Part shown: in pieces, positions 11,741 through 24,081 of the stretch | Numbering within the stretch: the first letter of the stretch is position 1 | Layout: each line of letters opens with the position of its first letter | Assembly: GCF_001540865.1 (NCBI RefSeq) | Contig: NC_033630.1 | Coordinates: 7,017,124-7,081,123, forward strand | DNA from: Ananas comosus | Taxonomy: Eukaryota > Streptophyta > Magnoliopsida > Poales > Bromeliaceae | Reading direction: 5' to 3' | DNA length: 64,000 nucleotides | Program-made: the position numbers and the translations under genes | Notes under the pieces: model-generated | The model's database searches: none | Seen by the model: the letters and a program-made list of their open reading frames with translations, nothing else | What the model was told of the DNA's origin: nothing

Positions 11741-13064
11741 GCGTGGGTTTTTTTTTGGTCTCTTGCTTTTTGCTCTGGGCCCACTTCTTTCCTAATAAAT
11801 TTTGACTATAGATGTTTCCTTCATTTTCAACTCCATGCTCTTCTTATAGTATTTTAAAATTACTAAATTAAGGGATTCTATTTTTAGTGTTTGGGTTTAC
11901 AAAAATTTTTTTTTGGGGTGGCAATAAGTTTATGTAACCTTAATTTTCTGTAATGATTTTGAAACTTTGCGTTTAAATTTTTTTTTTTTTTTTCGGCAAT
12001 ATATTTTTTAACTTTAGATTAAAATAGATATTAGGTAATTTTTTTTATCATTATTGAATTGTGTATGTCATTAAATGAAATTTTTTTTTCCCCACAATTT
12101 GGAAAATTTTTTCTTTATTTGAAACATATTAAATAGGTTATTTCTAAAATAAGATCTTCTTTATTTTTGAAGATTTGAATTCACATTATTTTTTTTCCTT
12201 ATAGTTTCAATCTTTAAAGATTATAGACTAATAGAATTTTAAATTGCTTTTATGTCAAGTTGATAAAATAATCTAAATATTTCAAATAAACGCTTTTGAT
12301 ACATGCACAGTTTTAACAATAATTATTAGTAAGGTACATGCATTCATTTTTGCTATAAGAAAAGTATTTAAAATTTCAATTGTTTGATAATAAGTTATAT
12401 ACGAATATAAATATATATTATGTATAGCATGGAAATTGCTATTACAGTGTAAAATTGGTAGGCCTAACGTGTCATGTGTGGTCTTCGGCATCATTGCGGA
12501 CATTTATGGGGCTTCTTTCGGGTTATTAATGCTGCCATCAATGGCAAAACTTACCCGTTTTAGGGTTTTCGCCCTCTTGATTGTTTTGATGCTGTTCAGT
12601 TCACCCTCTCCTCTCATCCTCAACCGCTCGCCGTCGTACTCCTGCGGTTTGCTAGGAACGGATTGCGTAGTGGGCCTGTCGCTTCTCAGCCCTGTCGGGG
12701 TCGCAGGCGTGGCGGACCTTAGGTAACGACGTGGCTCCAGAACTCGCCGCCGGCGGAAGATGCCTTGGATGGTGTGATGCTGTGAGATCTGGGGCAGATT
12801 GACGGGAATAATTTTGTTCGCTTTTAAACTGTAGATGATGTTAAATCTCTGCCGATGCGTATGCTTGAGGGTTCTCCAGCCAACTCACGGTGGCTGGATA
12901 CGTTCACTGGTGAGATCGCCTGTGGATTTGCCCGATTTTGAATAGGGTTTTATGGGATTATCGATTTGACCTTGAGGTTTATCCTGTATTGGCCCTTTTT
13001 CTCTCTTAAATTGATCTGCTCTCTGTTCTTGCAATTCCTGATTTTTGCCTCTTATAAATAGAAA
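11700..13064 (+). repeat. Helitron-like host segment, copy 2 (indel-noisy)
   Basis: Homologous to the first ~1.4 kb of the window in the same order and orientation, again with many one-base gaps. A possible fragment of former coding sequence lies near 12,440-12,726 (counterpart near 780-1,080), but frame is not kept between the copies and nothing is recognisable. It continues, after removal of the LTRs at 13,065-18,133, into the Helitron end at 18,724. Confidence 0.5.
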
Positions 13065-13906
13065 TAAACGTAATCAAAAACCCGGAAACGATATCGACTT
13101 TGACCAAATTGGTTAAAGCGATCGAAGAAAGCGATGAACCAGTTTCCTTGATTCCAACGGGTTGGAAGGGGGAAAACATGGTTTGTAAAGACTTAGAATG
13201 TTTTAGCACGACCGGCGTGAAATAGAGCCGAAAAAAGCGAAAAAACAGCCATTCTGGGAGCTGTTTTACCGGTTACAAGGTGGATGGCTGTACCGGTAAA
13301 CCACACGGAACATGCTCTGGTTGCTGTACCGCGTACGAGGTCCGGTACAGGCACCTTGTACCGGTACAGCCCGACGGAAACCGAGAAGCGAGGGCTCTCG
13401 GAGATTTGGCTGGGCTCAGCGCTGTACCGCGTACAAGGGACCTTTGTATCGGTACAAGCCGACGAAAACGAGAACCGACTTCTCGGGTTTGGCCTGCTAA
13501 TTGGCCTTGTACCGCGTTACAAGACGTGTACCGGTACAAGAGGCTCCAGAAGTAGTGGACTTGTTGCAAATAAGAAGAAATAGAGGATTTAGTTGCAATT
13601 GTGCAACATGTTAAACCCCACCCCTCTCTTTCTCCCCCACAGCTCAACTCATCTCGCCCCTCTTCTCAGTCCTCTCATTCTCTCTTTTCTCTCTCTTAGA
13701 ACCAAACCCTTAGAGCTAAGGATGAAGTGGGAGAGGAGCTAGCGAGGAAAGGAGATTTTGAGCTTTGGGGGTCAAAGAAGCTCTCCAACAAAAGGAGCTT
13801 TGCTAGGGCTTGGACAAAGTGAGTGTAATTACTTATTTGGTCAGGTTTAAATTTAACCCAAGTTTTAGAGTTTGAGCTTGTTTCTAGATTTATAAATGTA
13901 ACTGTA
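13065..13906 (+). mobile_element. Outer long LTR, 5' part, copy 2
   Basis: Start of an LTR of the palindrome family (noisy: AACGTAATCAAAAACCCGG near 13,066), followed by degraded TACCGGTAC boxes (13,267-13,545), the CT-rich tract and GTGAGTGTAATTAC. It is interrupted at 13,906/13,907 and resumes at 16,377. The two parts together are about 2.6 kb, the length of the complete solo LTRs at 54-59 kb. Confidence 0.6.
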
Positions 13907-16376
13907 TCCAAAACCCGAAAACGATATTCGAACTGTGCACCAAAGTTGGTTAAAGCGTGAAGGAAAAGCGGAGACCCGTTCCTCTTGCTTTCCAACGAGT
14001 TGAAGAGGGAAAAATGAGGGGTTTGAAGGACTTAGAATGCTTTTAGCATCAACCGGCGGAATAGAGCCGAAGAATAGCGAAAACAGCATTCTGGAGCTTT
14101 TGTACCGGTACAAGGTGATGGCTGTACCGGTACACCATCGCGGAACGATGCCCTTGCTGTACCGTACAAGGGACTTGTACCGGTACAAACCCGAGAAACA
14201 GCGAAGCCAAGCTCTCGGGTTTGCGCTCGGTTGCTGCAACCAGGCCTTTACGTTACAAGGACCCGTTACCAGGTACAAGGACCCAGATCAGAGGGTCAAG
14301 TTGAATTTGGAAAATAAAGGCGGCTTGTGGATTTTGTTACAATAGAGGTCTTATGACTCTTCTCTCAGCCTCTCTCCCTCTACTCCAGCCTCTCTCTCCT
14401 TCTCTTCTAACAACTCTCTCTCTACCCGATAGAAGAAGGAGAAGAAGAAAAGAGGAGAAAGAAAAGGAAGAGGAAGGATGAATAGAAGCCGAAAGAGTTT
14501 GGAGGGGGATCTTGGAGGCTTTGAAGGCTTAGGGTCTCTCCGACAAGTGGACTTAGAGGCTGCGGGCTAAGTGAGGTTTTATGAAAAAACTAGGTTAGAG
14601 GTTTGATTTGTACCAAGAGAAAAACTTAAAGATTTGCTTTTCTCTGGGTATAGAAACCCTTTAGAGTTGGGCTCCAACTGAAAAAACACATGAGAGCTCA
14701 AAGTGCTCTAATTGCGTGGATTTCTAGGGTTTGTATCTTAACCCTAGAATATGTTGGAATGATCTAAATACTTCTAGATGTGGACAAGCTTTATTTGTTA
14801 TCTTAGGATCAAAAACCTAGCGGTTTTACAAGGGATGGTTTAGGGTTGGAAATTGGCTTTCGCCCTAGAATTCTTCGGGACAAATATGAACTCGGTAAGA
14901 AACCTATTTGGGGGTTGTCCTAACCTGGACAAACTCCGTTATAGCATCAACGAAAATACGTAAAAATAGTTCGTATTGAGGGGCCTAATTCGCCTATTTT
15001 TTTGTTGTAGACTGGGTTCATTTGTTCGTGAGGCCACAGAGCTTTCACATTTCTCCTTCTCTACCACTAGAGGTGGGGGTGGATGCATCCAAGGGACATC
15101 GAAAATCTTTCTATGTCTAACGTGGTCATACTTTGAGCATTTATGCATTTTGAGCATCTTGCATAATAGGTTAAATTTGGGCTGAAGGTTGTTTTATATA
15201 GTCTAAAAGTAAATTCAATGGCATGTTTAAATGGTTGTAAGAATTGAGAATGATGATCCCTATGTAGCATGATTGTGACAAGAACCTAGAAGGCGTTAGG
15301 TAAACGAAAAGCGACACTTTGACATAGATTTAGCAAGTGACAGCGCGAGGTCAGAAACCACTTAGTAACAAGTGTGGCGATGAGTACAAGAACTTGATAG
15401 CGCATATGACATTGGTTGAATAGAAAGAGGCAAGCGACAAGAAACTGACCGAAATATAGTATGACATTTCAACCTAGTGTTAAGATATTTGAAGCATAGT
15501 CTTCCTTAGTAAGGAATGGATTGAACTTGTAATCCTCGATGTAGGAGGTAACGATACTCACATTAGCCATCTGCGGTTGAGCGTTGCGGATAGCTCCCCC
15601 TCGCGATGTGCTCCGGAGTCGACATCACTGGTTTAAGCGAGTATCTCCCAGAGCAATGTCCCATCGGGTGTAGCAGTATCGCTCCGAATATTGGGATTAT
15701 GAGTTGTGAGTTTGTTTTGAGGGGAACCTACGGGTTCGCAGAGATTGGGCATAAAGCTAACTATATCTTGCATGCATCATGAGTATTATATCGAGCATCG
15801 CATTTTTATTTTCAGGATATAGCCTGCATTTGTTAGATGAGATACTTATTTCTTTTATTCTATTATGCTGATTAGACCTAGTGGGATAGTCGGCGTGGAT
15901 GGTTCCAACCCACTGGGAAACTTCGTTATAGTTCTCACACCCCTTTTCCACAGAGCCGGACCCAGCGAGCCGTCGGCGACGACGCGGTAAGGCATCCGCC
16001 CCTAGATAGAGACCGCCGAGTTGTTCATTTACTTTGCTGCATACCCTTTATATATATCATCTTTTGTACCTTGTTGACGAACGTACTGTATGTGATGATG
16101 TATGGATATTTAGCTTTAAAGTCAAAAATTATATTTTGGTGTAAATGAGATGTAAAAAGAAATTGATGCAAAGTGGTTTGATAATTTTATTAATGTAATT
16201 GTTACTTTCACGCTTGGCTCATTGTGCCTTCTGCCAAGCCGTCGTGTATGCTTCCGCTATGAAATCTCTATACTCAGCTGTACCTGTTGTTGAGCCGTGG
16301 GCGGACAGGGATGTTCTGTCGTTCGGCGTCTGTTTCACACCCTCGAACGGGCAAAGATCGGTGTCGGGGCGTGACA
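13907..16376 (+). mobile_element. Inner solo LTR nested in an LTR of the same family
   Basis: Starts TGTAAC at 13,907 and ends GGGGCGTGACA at 16,376. ATAAA precedes it, and ATAAA can be read across its 3' boundary (16,376-16,380) if one A was lost, consistent with a 5-bp target duplication in noisy sequence. Length about 2.47 kb, no internal coding region, no primer-binding site, hence a solo LTR. It is the homologue of 2,288-4,232 but has many indels, including broken palindromes at about 14,100-14,275. Confidence 0.65.
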
Positions 16377-18133
16377 TAAACCTTGGACCATGAACCATGA
16401 AATCCATGGTTTTCATAAGCCTCTCATGTGGATCACTAGGCTCAAAGTAGATGCCCTAGGATGGTTCAAATGGTTAAGGAGGGTATTAGAAGCTTCTAGG
16501 TTGATTCTAAGTATCTTTTGCTTAGCAATTTGAGATCGATCTCGGAGATATGCCAAAATGACATTGTTAGTTTGAAAATTGGGGCTTTTGCCCTAGGATT
16601 TCGGGGACAAATTCAACCCGTAGAAACCTAATTGGCGGGTGTCCTAAACGCGTTGGACACTTCCGTTTAAGCATTCGAAAAATGTTGGAATATATAGTTC
16701 ATGTTATCATTAGGCCTTTAATTGGCCAATTTTTTGGGTAGACACCTGAGTTCGACGTCCGTGGTGGCGCCACGAGACTTCAACCTTTGCTTACTACTAC
16801 CCCTCGAGTGGGTGTCGTGCATTCCAGGATATCGAAAATCTCTATGCTAAGTGTCAGTGTTTTGAGCATACTGAGTAATTTGAGCCTTTGCATAGTAGGT
16901 TAAATTGTGAGCTTTATTTGAATAATTGTATGTTCAATTGCATGTTGAATGTTTGAAAGTAATGTGAGATTTAAATCCTATGTATGCATGATTGTGACAA
17001 GAATCTAGAAGGGTTAGTAAAACAAAAGTACACTATGCATAGATTTCGCAAGTGACATCGACGAGTTTAAACACTAGTAACAGTGTGCATTTTGACGTCG
17101 AGAACAAGAATATAGAATCACTTAGTAAACAAGATGTGCATGAGTACAGAACTTGATAGCGATATGACATGGTGATAGAAAAGAATGCAAAAGAACAAGA
17201 ACGACCGAGGATATTATGACATTCAACCTTAGGTTAGAGTCATGAACATCGTCTTCTTTAAAGTTAAGAATGGATTGAACTTGGAATCCTCGAATGTAGG
17301 ATTGATCGTATTCACCATTAGTTCTTGCTCGAGGTTGTGGTAGCTCTCCCTCGGGCCGATGTGCTCCGGATGTCACATCACTTGGTTGTAGCAGTATCTC
17401 CCAGAGGGCGGTCCATCAGGTTGAAGCGAGTACTCCCCGAATATTGGATTGGTTGTGAGTTGTTGAGACGAAACCTACTGCGGTTAGCCAAGAAATTGTG
17501 GTAAAGCAACTATGATCTTGCAGCATCATGAGTATTATATGAGCATCGCATTTTATATGGTTCAGGCATATTAGCGTGCATTTGTTAGATGTTACTTTAC
17601 TTTCCTTTATTCTATTATGCCTGCATTAGACCTAGTGGGTATACGTCAGCGTGGTTGGTTGCCGAACCCACTGGGACTTCCGTTGGTAGTTTCACACCCC
17701 ATTTCCACAGACCGGGACCAGCGAGCGGCGGACGATCGCTGTAAGGCATCGGCCTAGATAGAGGACCGCGCCGAGTTGTTCATTTGACCTTAGTTGACTA
17801 CCCTTTATTATATCACTTTTGTATCTCGATGACGAACTACTTAATAAATGATTAGGGATATTTACTTTAAATTCAAAGTCTATATTTTGGGTGAAATAGA
17901 TGTAAAAAGAAATATGCAAAGTTGTAATAGTTTCTATAGTGTAGTTGTTTTTACTTTCACTCTTGGCTATTGCTGCTTGTGCAAGCCATGTGTATGCTTC
18001 GCTTATGCCAAGTTTTATATTCTATCTGTACCTGTTGCTTGTGTCGACTTGGCGGACAGGGAGCAGATCTGTCCGTTCGGCGTCTGTTTCACACTCTCGA
18101 ACCGGCCAAAAGGATCGGGTTCGGGGCGTGACA
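16377..18133 (+). mobile_element. Outer long LTR, 3' part, copy 2
   Basis: After the inner LTR ends, sequence matching the second half of the family consensus appears again: TCGGGGACAAATTCAACCCG near 16,605 corresponds to 3,295, and TGTTAGATG near 17,582 to 15,830. It closes with GTTCGGGGCGTGACA at 18,133. This is the continuation of 13,065-13,906. A target duplication for the outer copy cannot be read with confidence (TAGA-like before, TAGC after). Confidence 0.6.
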
Positions 18134-18724
18134 TAGCACCTCTGCTTTTGCTCTCCTTCTAACTTTTTTGCTTTTTTACTCTTCTCTTTGGTTATCGCTT
18201 GGTTGTTCTGTTGCCTTTGTTGCTTTGGTTTGGCGCTGGTATCGTGAGGTGTGGAAGAGCCGTTTTATCCTCCCTCCTTCTTATAGGCTCTTTTATTCCC
18301 TTCATGTATACTAATCTCTTTTGCGTCCTCTGTTTCTTACTGTATGTGGGTATACGTCGTTTGTCGTATTACTAGGCGGGTTGGCTCTGTTCTTTGAAAA
18401 AAAAAGGTGCGCCTATTTTGCCATTGTTCATTTGCTTGCAGTGTTTATGGTGCTGTCTACTAACTAACTGTGCTAACTAACAGCTCTTTGTTTATACATG
18501 TTTATTTTCTTTTTGACGAAATGGCGGTGTTGAAAAATAGCAACATTATTGTTTGTAATTAAAAGTTGCATATCTGATATAACGTTCTTATTTATTTAAC
18601 TAAAAAATATTATTATTTACTTTATAAAAAATATATTTATAAAGAAGATATATTTATCTAAAATATATTATTATTTATAAAGAAGATAAATGAACCCGTT
18701 GCGTAGCACGGGTTCCTTAACTAG
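18134..18724 (+). mobile_element. Helitron 3' terminal region
   Basis: Continues from the outer LTR into about 590 bp that end with the Helitron signature: an AT-rich tract, a hairpin (18,692-18,715, arms GAACCCGT and ACGGGTTC, perfect 8 bp), five bases, then CTAG at 18,721-18,724 followed by T. Helitrons replicate by a rolling-circle mechanism and end in a short hairpin plus CTRR, inserting between A and T. The 5' TC end and a Rep/helicase gene are not found in the window, so this is a non-autonomous or truncated element. It lies 1 kb beyond the MSH2 stop codon. Confidence 0.7.
18692..18715 (+). terminator. Helitron 3' hairpin
   Basis: Perfect 8-bp stem with an 8-base loop, directly before CTTAACTAGT. 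This is the expected Helitron replication-termination signal. Confidence 0.75.
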
Positions 18725-19727
18725 TATAGTAATAATTCTTGGTTAAACACAGATATTTGGACCCTCTATTTTACGTCATAGAAAATTGCATAAAAAAATT
18801 GCCGAGTCGTAGCAGCGCACCTAGTTTTGCACCCAAGCATCGAAATTATTATGACACGCACGGGAGGAAAGCCGTGGCGCGAAGTACCATTTTCTGATAC
18901 CGCATAAAAGAATGCCGTCCTGAAGATGAAGGTGAAGGAGACGGTGAAGACGATTGAGAACACTACCAGAAGATGGAGCACAATCACAACCACCATCACA
19001 ACATGAATGAACAAGAGGAAGAGAGGAGAACCAAGCAGACAACAAAGAAAAGCTAGTAGACCACGATCTCGAGGCCCACAGCACCCCCTAGTTCGTTCCC
19101 TAGTCGACGACAGAATCTGCTACATGGTTGTACAGCACTTGTAAGTATCTACCTTGACCGGATCTGCAGTAAAATATGCACAAAATTTAAGAGGAAAACA
19201 TACGCCAGGCCCCAGAACATTAGCTCAACCATAGAGTGCCACCCAAACTTCAGAAAAACAAAAATAAGAAGCACAAACTTCGTAATTATTGCGATAAACC
19301 GCCTAGCCCAGATCATTGATATTCTCTTTATCTCCAATCACATGAGACCAAATGACCGAATTACCCATAAAATTATCCAAGCAGTCAGAGGGGGCATTCG
19401 AGTAATTTGTCTTTTTATTTGATTGAAGATAATAAGAAAAATCAACAGAATTTAGGGCTGGACAGTTTGCTTGAAACAATTACAGAGTTCATGCTGCTCA
19501 TTCAGTTTAAAGTTTCGATGATTATATACAACTGAGCAAATGTTCAGGCATGCTCTGGCACATTTCCCCTAAATTGTAGGCACCATTTCATCCTTAAATA
19601 ACACTAGAAAGTATCAGGATGATAAACATTCACAAAAATAACTAAATACAGCAGGATTCACAAATCCTGCATCACCACACCCAAAAAGAAAGAAAATACA
19701 GTTTCATGTATTTACGCCACTTCCGAG
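18725..19727. other. MSH2 downstream region, no gene seen
   Basis: Contains the probable MSH2 3' UTR just below 19,728 on the minus strand. ORFs of 60-90 codons on the minus strand (18,766-19,084, 19,149-19,337) are Leu/Ser/Phe-rich and match nothing I recognise. No confident polyadenylation site could be placed. Confidence 0.5.
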
Positions 19728-19928
19728 TTAGAAGAACTGCTGAAGCCACGGAATGCTAGCTGCATCTTTCTCCAGATCAGATCTGAGTTGGCTAACATGT
19801 CTCATGGCCTTGTTGAAGTCCATCTGATCCAAAGGCAAAGAAGAGAAATCCCGCAAGAAACGATGAGCGCGAGCTGCCCCTCTAGCCAAGTCGTCTGGGG
19901 AAAATACTCTCTTGCGTTTCGATCCGAC
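19728..19928 (-). CDS. MSH2: MSH2 exon 13 (last)
   Basis: Residues 876-941 and the TAA at 19,728-19,730. Basic start (VGSKRKRVF), then the C-terminal dimerisation region ending WLQQFF. Acceptor GACAG. Confidence 0.93.
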   Translation of the reverse strand, partial: VGSKRKRVFSPDDLARGAARAHRFLRDFSSLPLDQMDFNKAMRHVSQLRSDLEKDAASIPWLQQFF

Positions 19929-22024
19929 CTGTCAGTCACAAGATGATCACCAGAATCAGGGGTGAGCACCACTCTTACTATCTATTATAAAATCTACATG
20001 TAAAGAATTACACTGAACAAACATATGCCATTAACTTACTAACGGCTGCTTACATAAAAATTTGAACTTCCTAGTATTGAGATGAATTTATATGAATGAC
20101 ATTGCCGATTCAGAAAGGACACGCTTCACAATAACATTTCTTTTATCGAGAATAAAATGATGAAACACTGGTAATAGCTGAAGGCTGTAGAGAGGTTGTT
20201 TACTCTGGTATCAAGCCAAGAGGTCTCGACTCACAAGTGCAGACCCCACCAGACCAATCTGCTATTTTCTTAGAACCAAAAGTCATGATTTTTGGAAATT
20301 ATTTACTTAAAACTCATTATTTTGAGACAATTTTAAAATAAGATTTGAAGTGTTTGCACGTATGATGGTTTAAGACATCCCAAATTAGTGTTTAGTTGGC
20401 AAATAAGTTCAACTATCTAGATCAAAATTAATAATACCTTGGTTTTCAATTGAAAATCCATTCACGTACACTAGAAAGGATCTGGGATAGGCTACACTAG
20501 AAAGGTATCTTGTTCAAATCTGTCTCAAAATCAATCCTAGAGGATTTAAATTGACTATCAATCTCATTGCCTGCAATTTTGAGTATTAGTGAGTAAAACT
20601 AATAATTTATCACTGAATTTCACCTATGCATCAAGTGGTCTCCCAATTGACACTTGACGATTAATAGAGCATGCTTGCTCCTTTAATTGTTAAAGAGCAC
20701 AATGGAGTTTATTTTCAGATGCCAAGACCAAAAATAATCACTTAACATTTTCGATTGGGAACACCTAAACAAAGCTTAAGAAGGCTATTTAATTTGCACC
20801 GTTCATTTTGTCTCCACTAATGCATTAGTAAGAACATCCAAACCAATTAAATTTGGTTTCTAATAATTTCATACACTCTGGATCATCTCCAATGGTACGG
20901 ATAGTCAATCTAGATCCTCCAGCATCGCTTTTCTGAAGTATTGGAACCCAAATCCTTTTGAATGTGGCCTGGTCGTTCTCTACGAATAAACTGTCGATCA
21001 AATATGAAATCCCTCTATATAGAATTACCCAAGAGCACAAAAAATTCAATGTCGAGAGAACAAGGTGGTTCAAAAGTGCTCAACTTCCTACAGGGGCTCT
21101 TGAACTAAGCCTAGCAAATCAGCCATGGCCTACAGGTGTGTTCAGTTTATATTAAGAAAACTGAACAGAAACTGACAACAAAATTGCTGAACCCCTTTGC
21201 TTCATAAACATTCATCTGATAATACAAAGACCATAATTTCTAATTTAGCATCTTCAATCTTGTCACATGCAAACAAATCATTTCATCAGGAGAGAAGTTG
21301 CAAGTTGAAACTAAGTTCTAGTGAATATAAACAATATTTTCATTTGGAGAAAATATATAGCTTTTTGCTGTCTACCAGGCCATAAAAACTTTCAAGACTT
21401 CAAATCAACAAAGAAAACGCCTGTGTTGCAAAAGTTTCAGGAAAGCCAGCCACGAAATGAACTTCTCAAAGTAATGTACAAATATAAAACAATTATTCAG
21501 AACAGCAAACATGTCCGTATAATTATAAAGCCTGTCCATATTACTGTCCGGGTAATATGAAGGTTTATCACGCTCTTTTCTCAAAATTTGGTTCTTTTAA
21601 TCATAAACTGCATAGGAAACTATGTGTGGAAGTTTAATATAATAAAATGCAACAATCAGAAATACCAAAATGAGCTGACAGAGTAATCATGGCACATAAG
21701 AGTGAAAGCAAGCCAAGCTCAAACGATCTGAGGCAAACAAGGCTTGGCTCAAAATAGCTATCTTGAGCTAAATTCGAGCAAGCTGATCCAATATTCAATA
21801 TCAACTTGTCTGCCTAACCAAGCCTAAATCCCGGCTCAAGTTAGCTTGTTTATTAAATGTGCAAGCTCAATAAAAGCACTACTTGTGTTACGATTAATAT
21901 TAGGATTAGTTTTATCAGGGATATCGTTACTAGGATTCTGATTCATTATTATTTTTCTCCTAGTCGGATTAGAACTTAAGAATTTTGGGGCCTATAAACA
22001 CAAGGCCGGTCTCATTGTAAGTTG

Positions 22025-22067
<43 letters not shown>

Positions 22068-22597
22068 AGCTATAATACTATCGATAACAAATGGGCTCCG
22101 TTGCCACCCATTTGTTTTCGATGATTGAGCCTCCAAATCGACGATCGGCACTGTTGAACATGATCTATACCACTTAAAGTGTTTAGAAATCAAATTTCAA
22201 ATCTTTACGACATCATTTGCCTAATGATCAAAGGGTTTAAAATTTTATAATTTTAATGGTCGATATGAGGCGTTTTCTCGTTTAACGGCGTAAAGATACC
22301 CGAATCAATTGAATTTTTGTTACAAAATTCTTTGAACTATTTAAAACAAGATCTATACTCTTGATCTTGATTACAAGACTCCTATCATCATTTTTTAAAG
22401 AAAATTCAGTTTCAGCCGTTCATTTTTGTGTCCACTCGATGGATAAGAAAACAATATCGGAAATGTATGAAATTTTTCTAAACACTTCAAATGGTATAGA
22501 TCATGTTCAACGGTGTTGATCGTCGATTTGGAGGCTTTATCATCGAAAACAAATGGGTGGCAACGAAGCTCGTTTGCTATCGATAGTATTATAGCTC

Positions 22598-22642
<45 letters not shown>

Positions 22643-24005
22643 TGAGCTAGAATACTTTCAAAAGCACCAACCCCTTGGTGCTTTTGAGTTTCTAGCCCTT
22701 AGATCTACTCCTTAATTACTAATAACCTTTGGATTAAACACTATTCCACCTACCACTATCATCTCAACCCTATATCTTTCCATCCAATGGCTAAAAACTC
22801 AAAAGCACCAACCCCTTGGTGCTTTTGAGAGTATTCTAGCTCAACTATATATATATATATATATATATATACGGCTACTATATTGTTATGAGTACGATTG
22901 CCTTCGTATTCATAAGTCGCTTTCAATGATAGAACTTCAAATCAATGAACCATACCATTAAACATAATTTAGAGCATTTAAATAATCTAGAAACCAAATT
23001 TCACAAGTTTCTCATGTTATATACATTATGATCAAAGGGCCTCAAATTGACATTCTTAACGACCGATATAGAGCGTTTCCGAGTAAACGTTGTAAAAGAA
23101 TAAAAATTAGATGAATTTTAATAGAAAATTCTATTTCCTACATAGATCAAGATCAATAACTCCGATCTCGAATTTAAAAACTATATTCCCTATCTTTAGG
23201 AGATCGTTCGATTTTGATGGGTCATTTTATACCCACTCAATGGATTTTATTATAAATTCAAAAAATTACAAAACCACTTAATGAATTTTATTACAAATTT
23301 GAAAAATTACGAAATTTGATTTCTAGATACTTCAATTTTTTTTTATCATATTTAATGGTATGGATCGTCGATTTGAAAGCTTCATCATCGAAAATGGACT
23401 TTGAATACGAAGGCCTCTGCACTCACAAAGAGTATAGTAGCCCTAATATATATATATATATATATAGAGTGAGGCTACTATGCTTCTCGAAGCACAGAGC
23501 CTTCCGTGCTTTCAGGTCATTTTCCATGTTGCGACTTTCGAATCGTCGATCGGCTCCGTTAAACTTGATCTAGAGTATTTGAAGTACCTAGAAAATAAAT
23601 TATGCGATTTTTCAATATTATTTGCCTAGTGAACGAAGAGACTCAAAATTAACAGCTAAAAATAAAAATCTTACAAAACATGATAATATGACATTAAAAT
23701 TTTAGATCAAAGATATTGATCTTGTTTTATATATTATAAAGAATTTTCTATCAAAATTTCACGTGATTTGGATATTTCTACACCGTTAAACTTGCAAACG
23801 GCTCACTACGGCCATTAAAATTATTGATTTTGAGCCCATTCGATCACTAGGCAAATGATATCGAAAAATCATAAAATTTATTTTCTAGGTACTTCAAATA
23901 CTCTAGATTAAGTTTAACGGAGCCGATCGACGATTAAAAGTCGCAACATGGAAAACGATCTGGAAGCACGGAAGGCTCCGTACTTCCAAAAGCATAGTAG
24001 CCTCA

Positions 24006-24081
<76 letters not shown>

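Noticed and set aside
11294..11857. 187-codon and overlapping ORFs in the GC-rich island
   Set aside because: Composition-driven Arg/Gly/Ala-rich ORFs in several frames at once; in noisy sequence.
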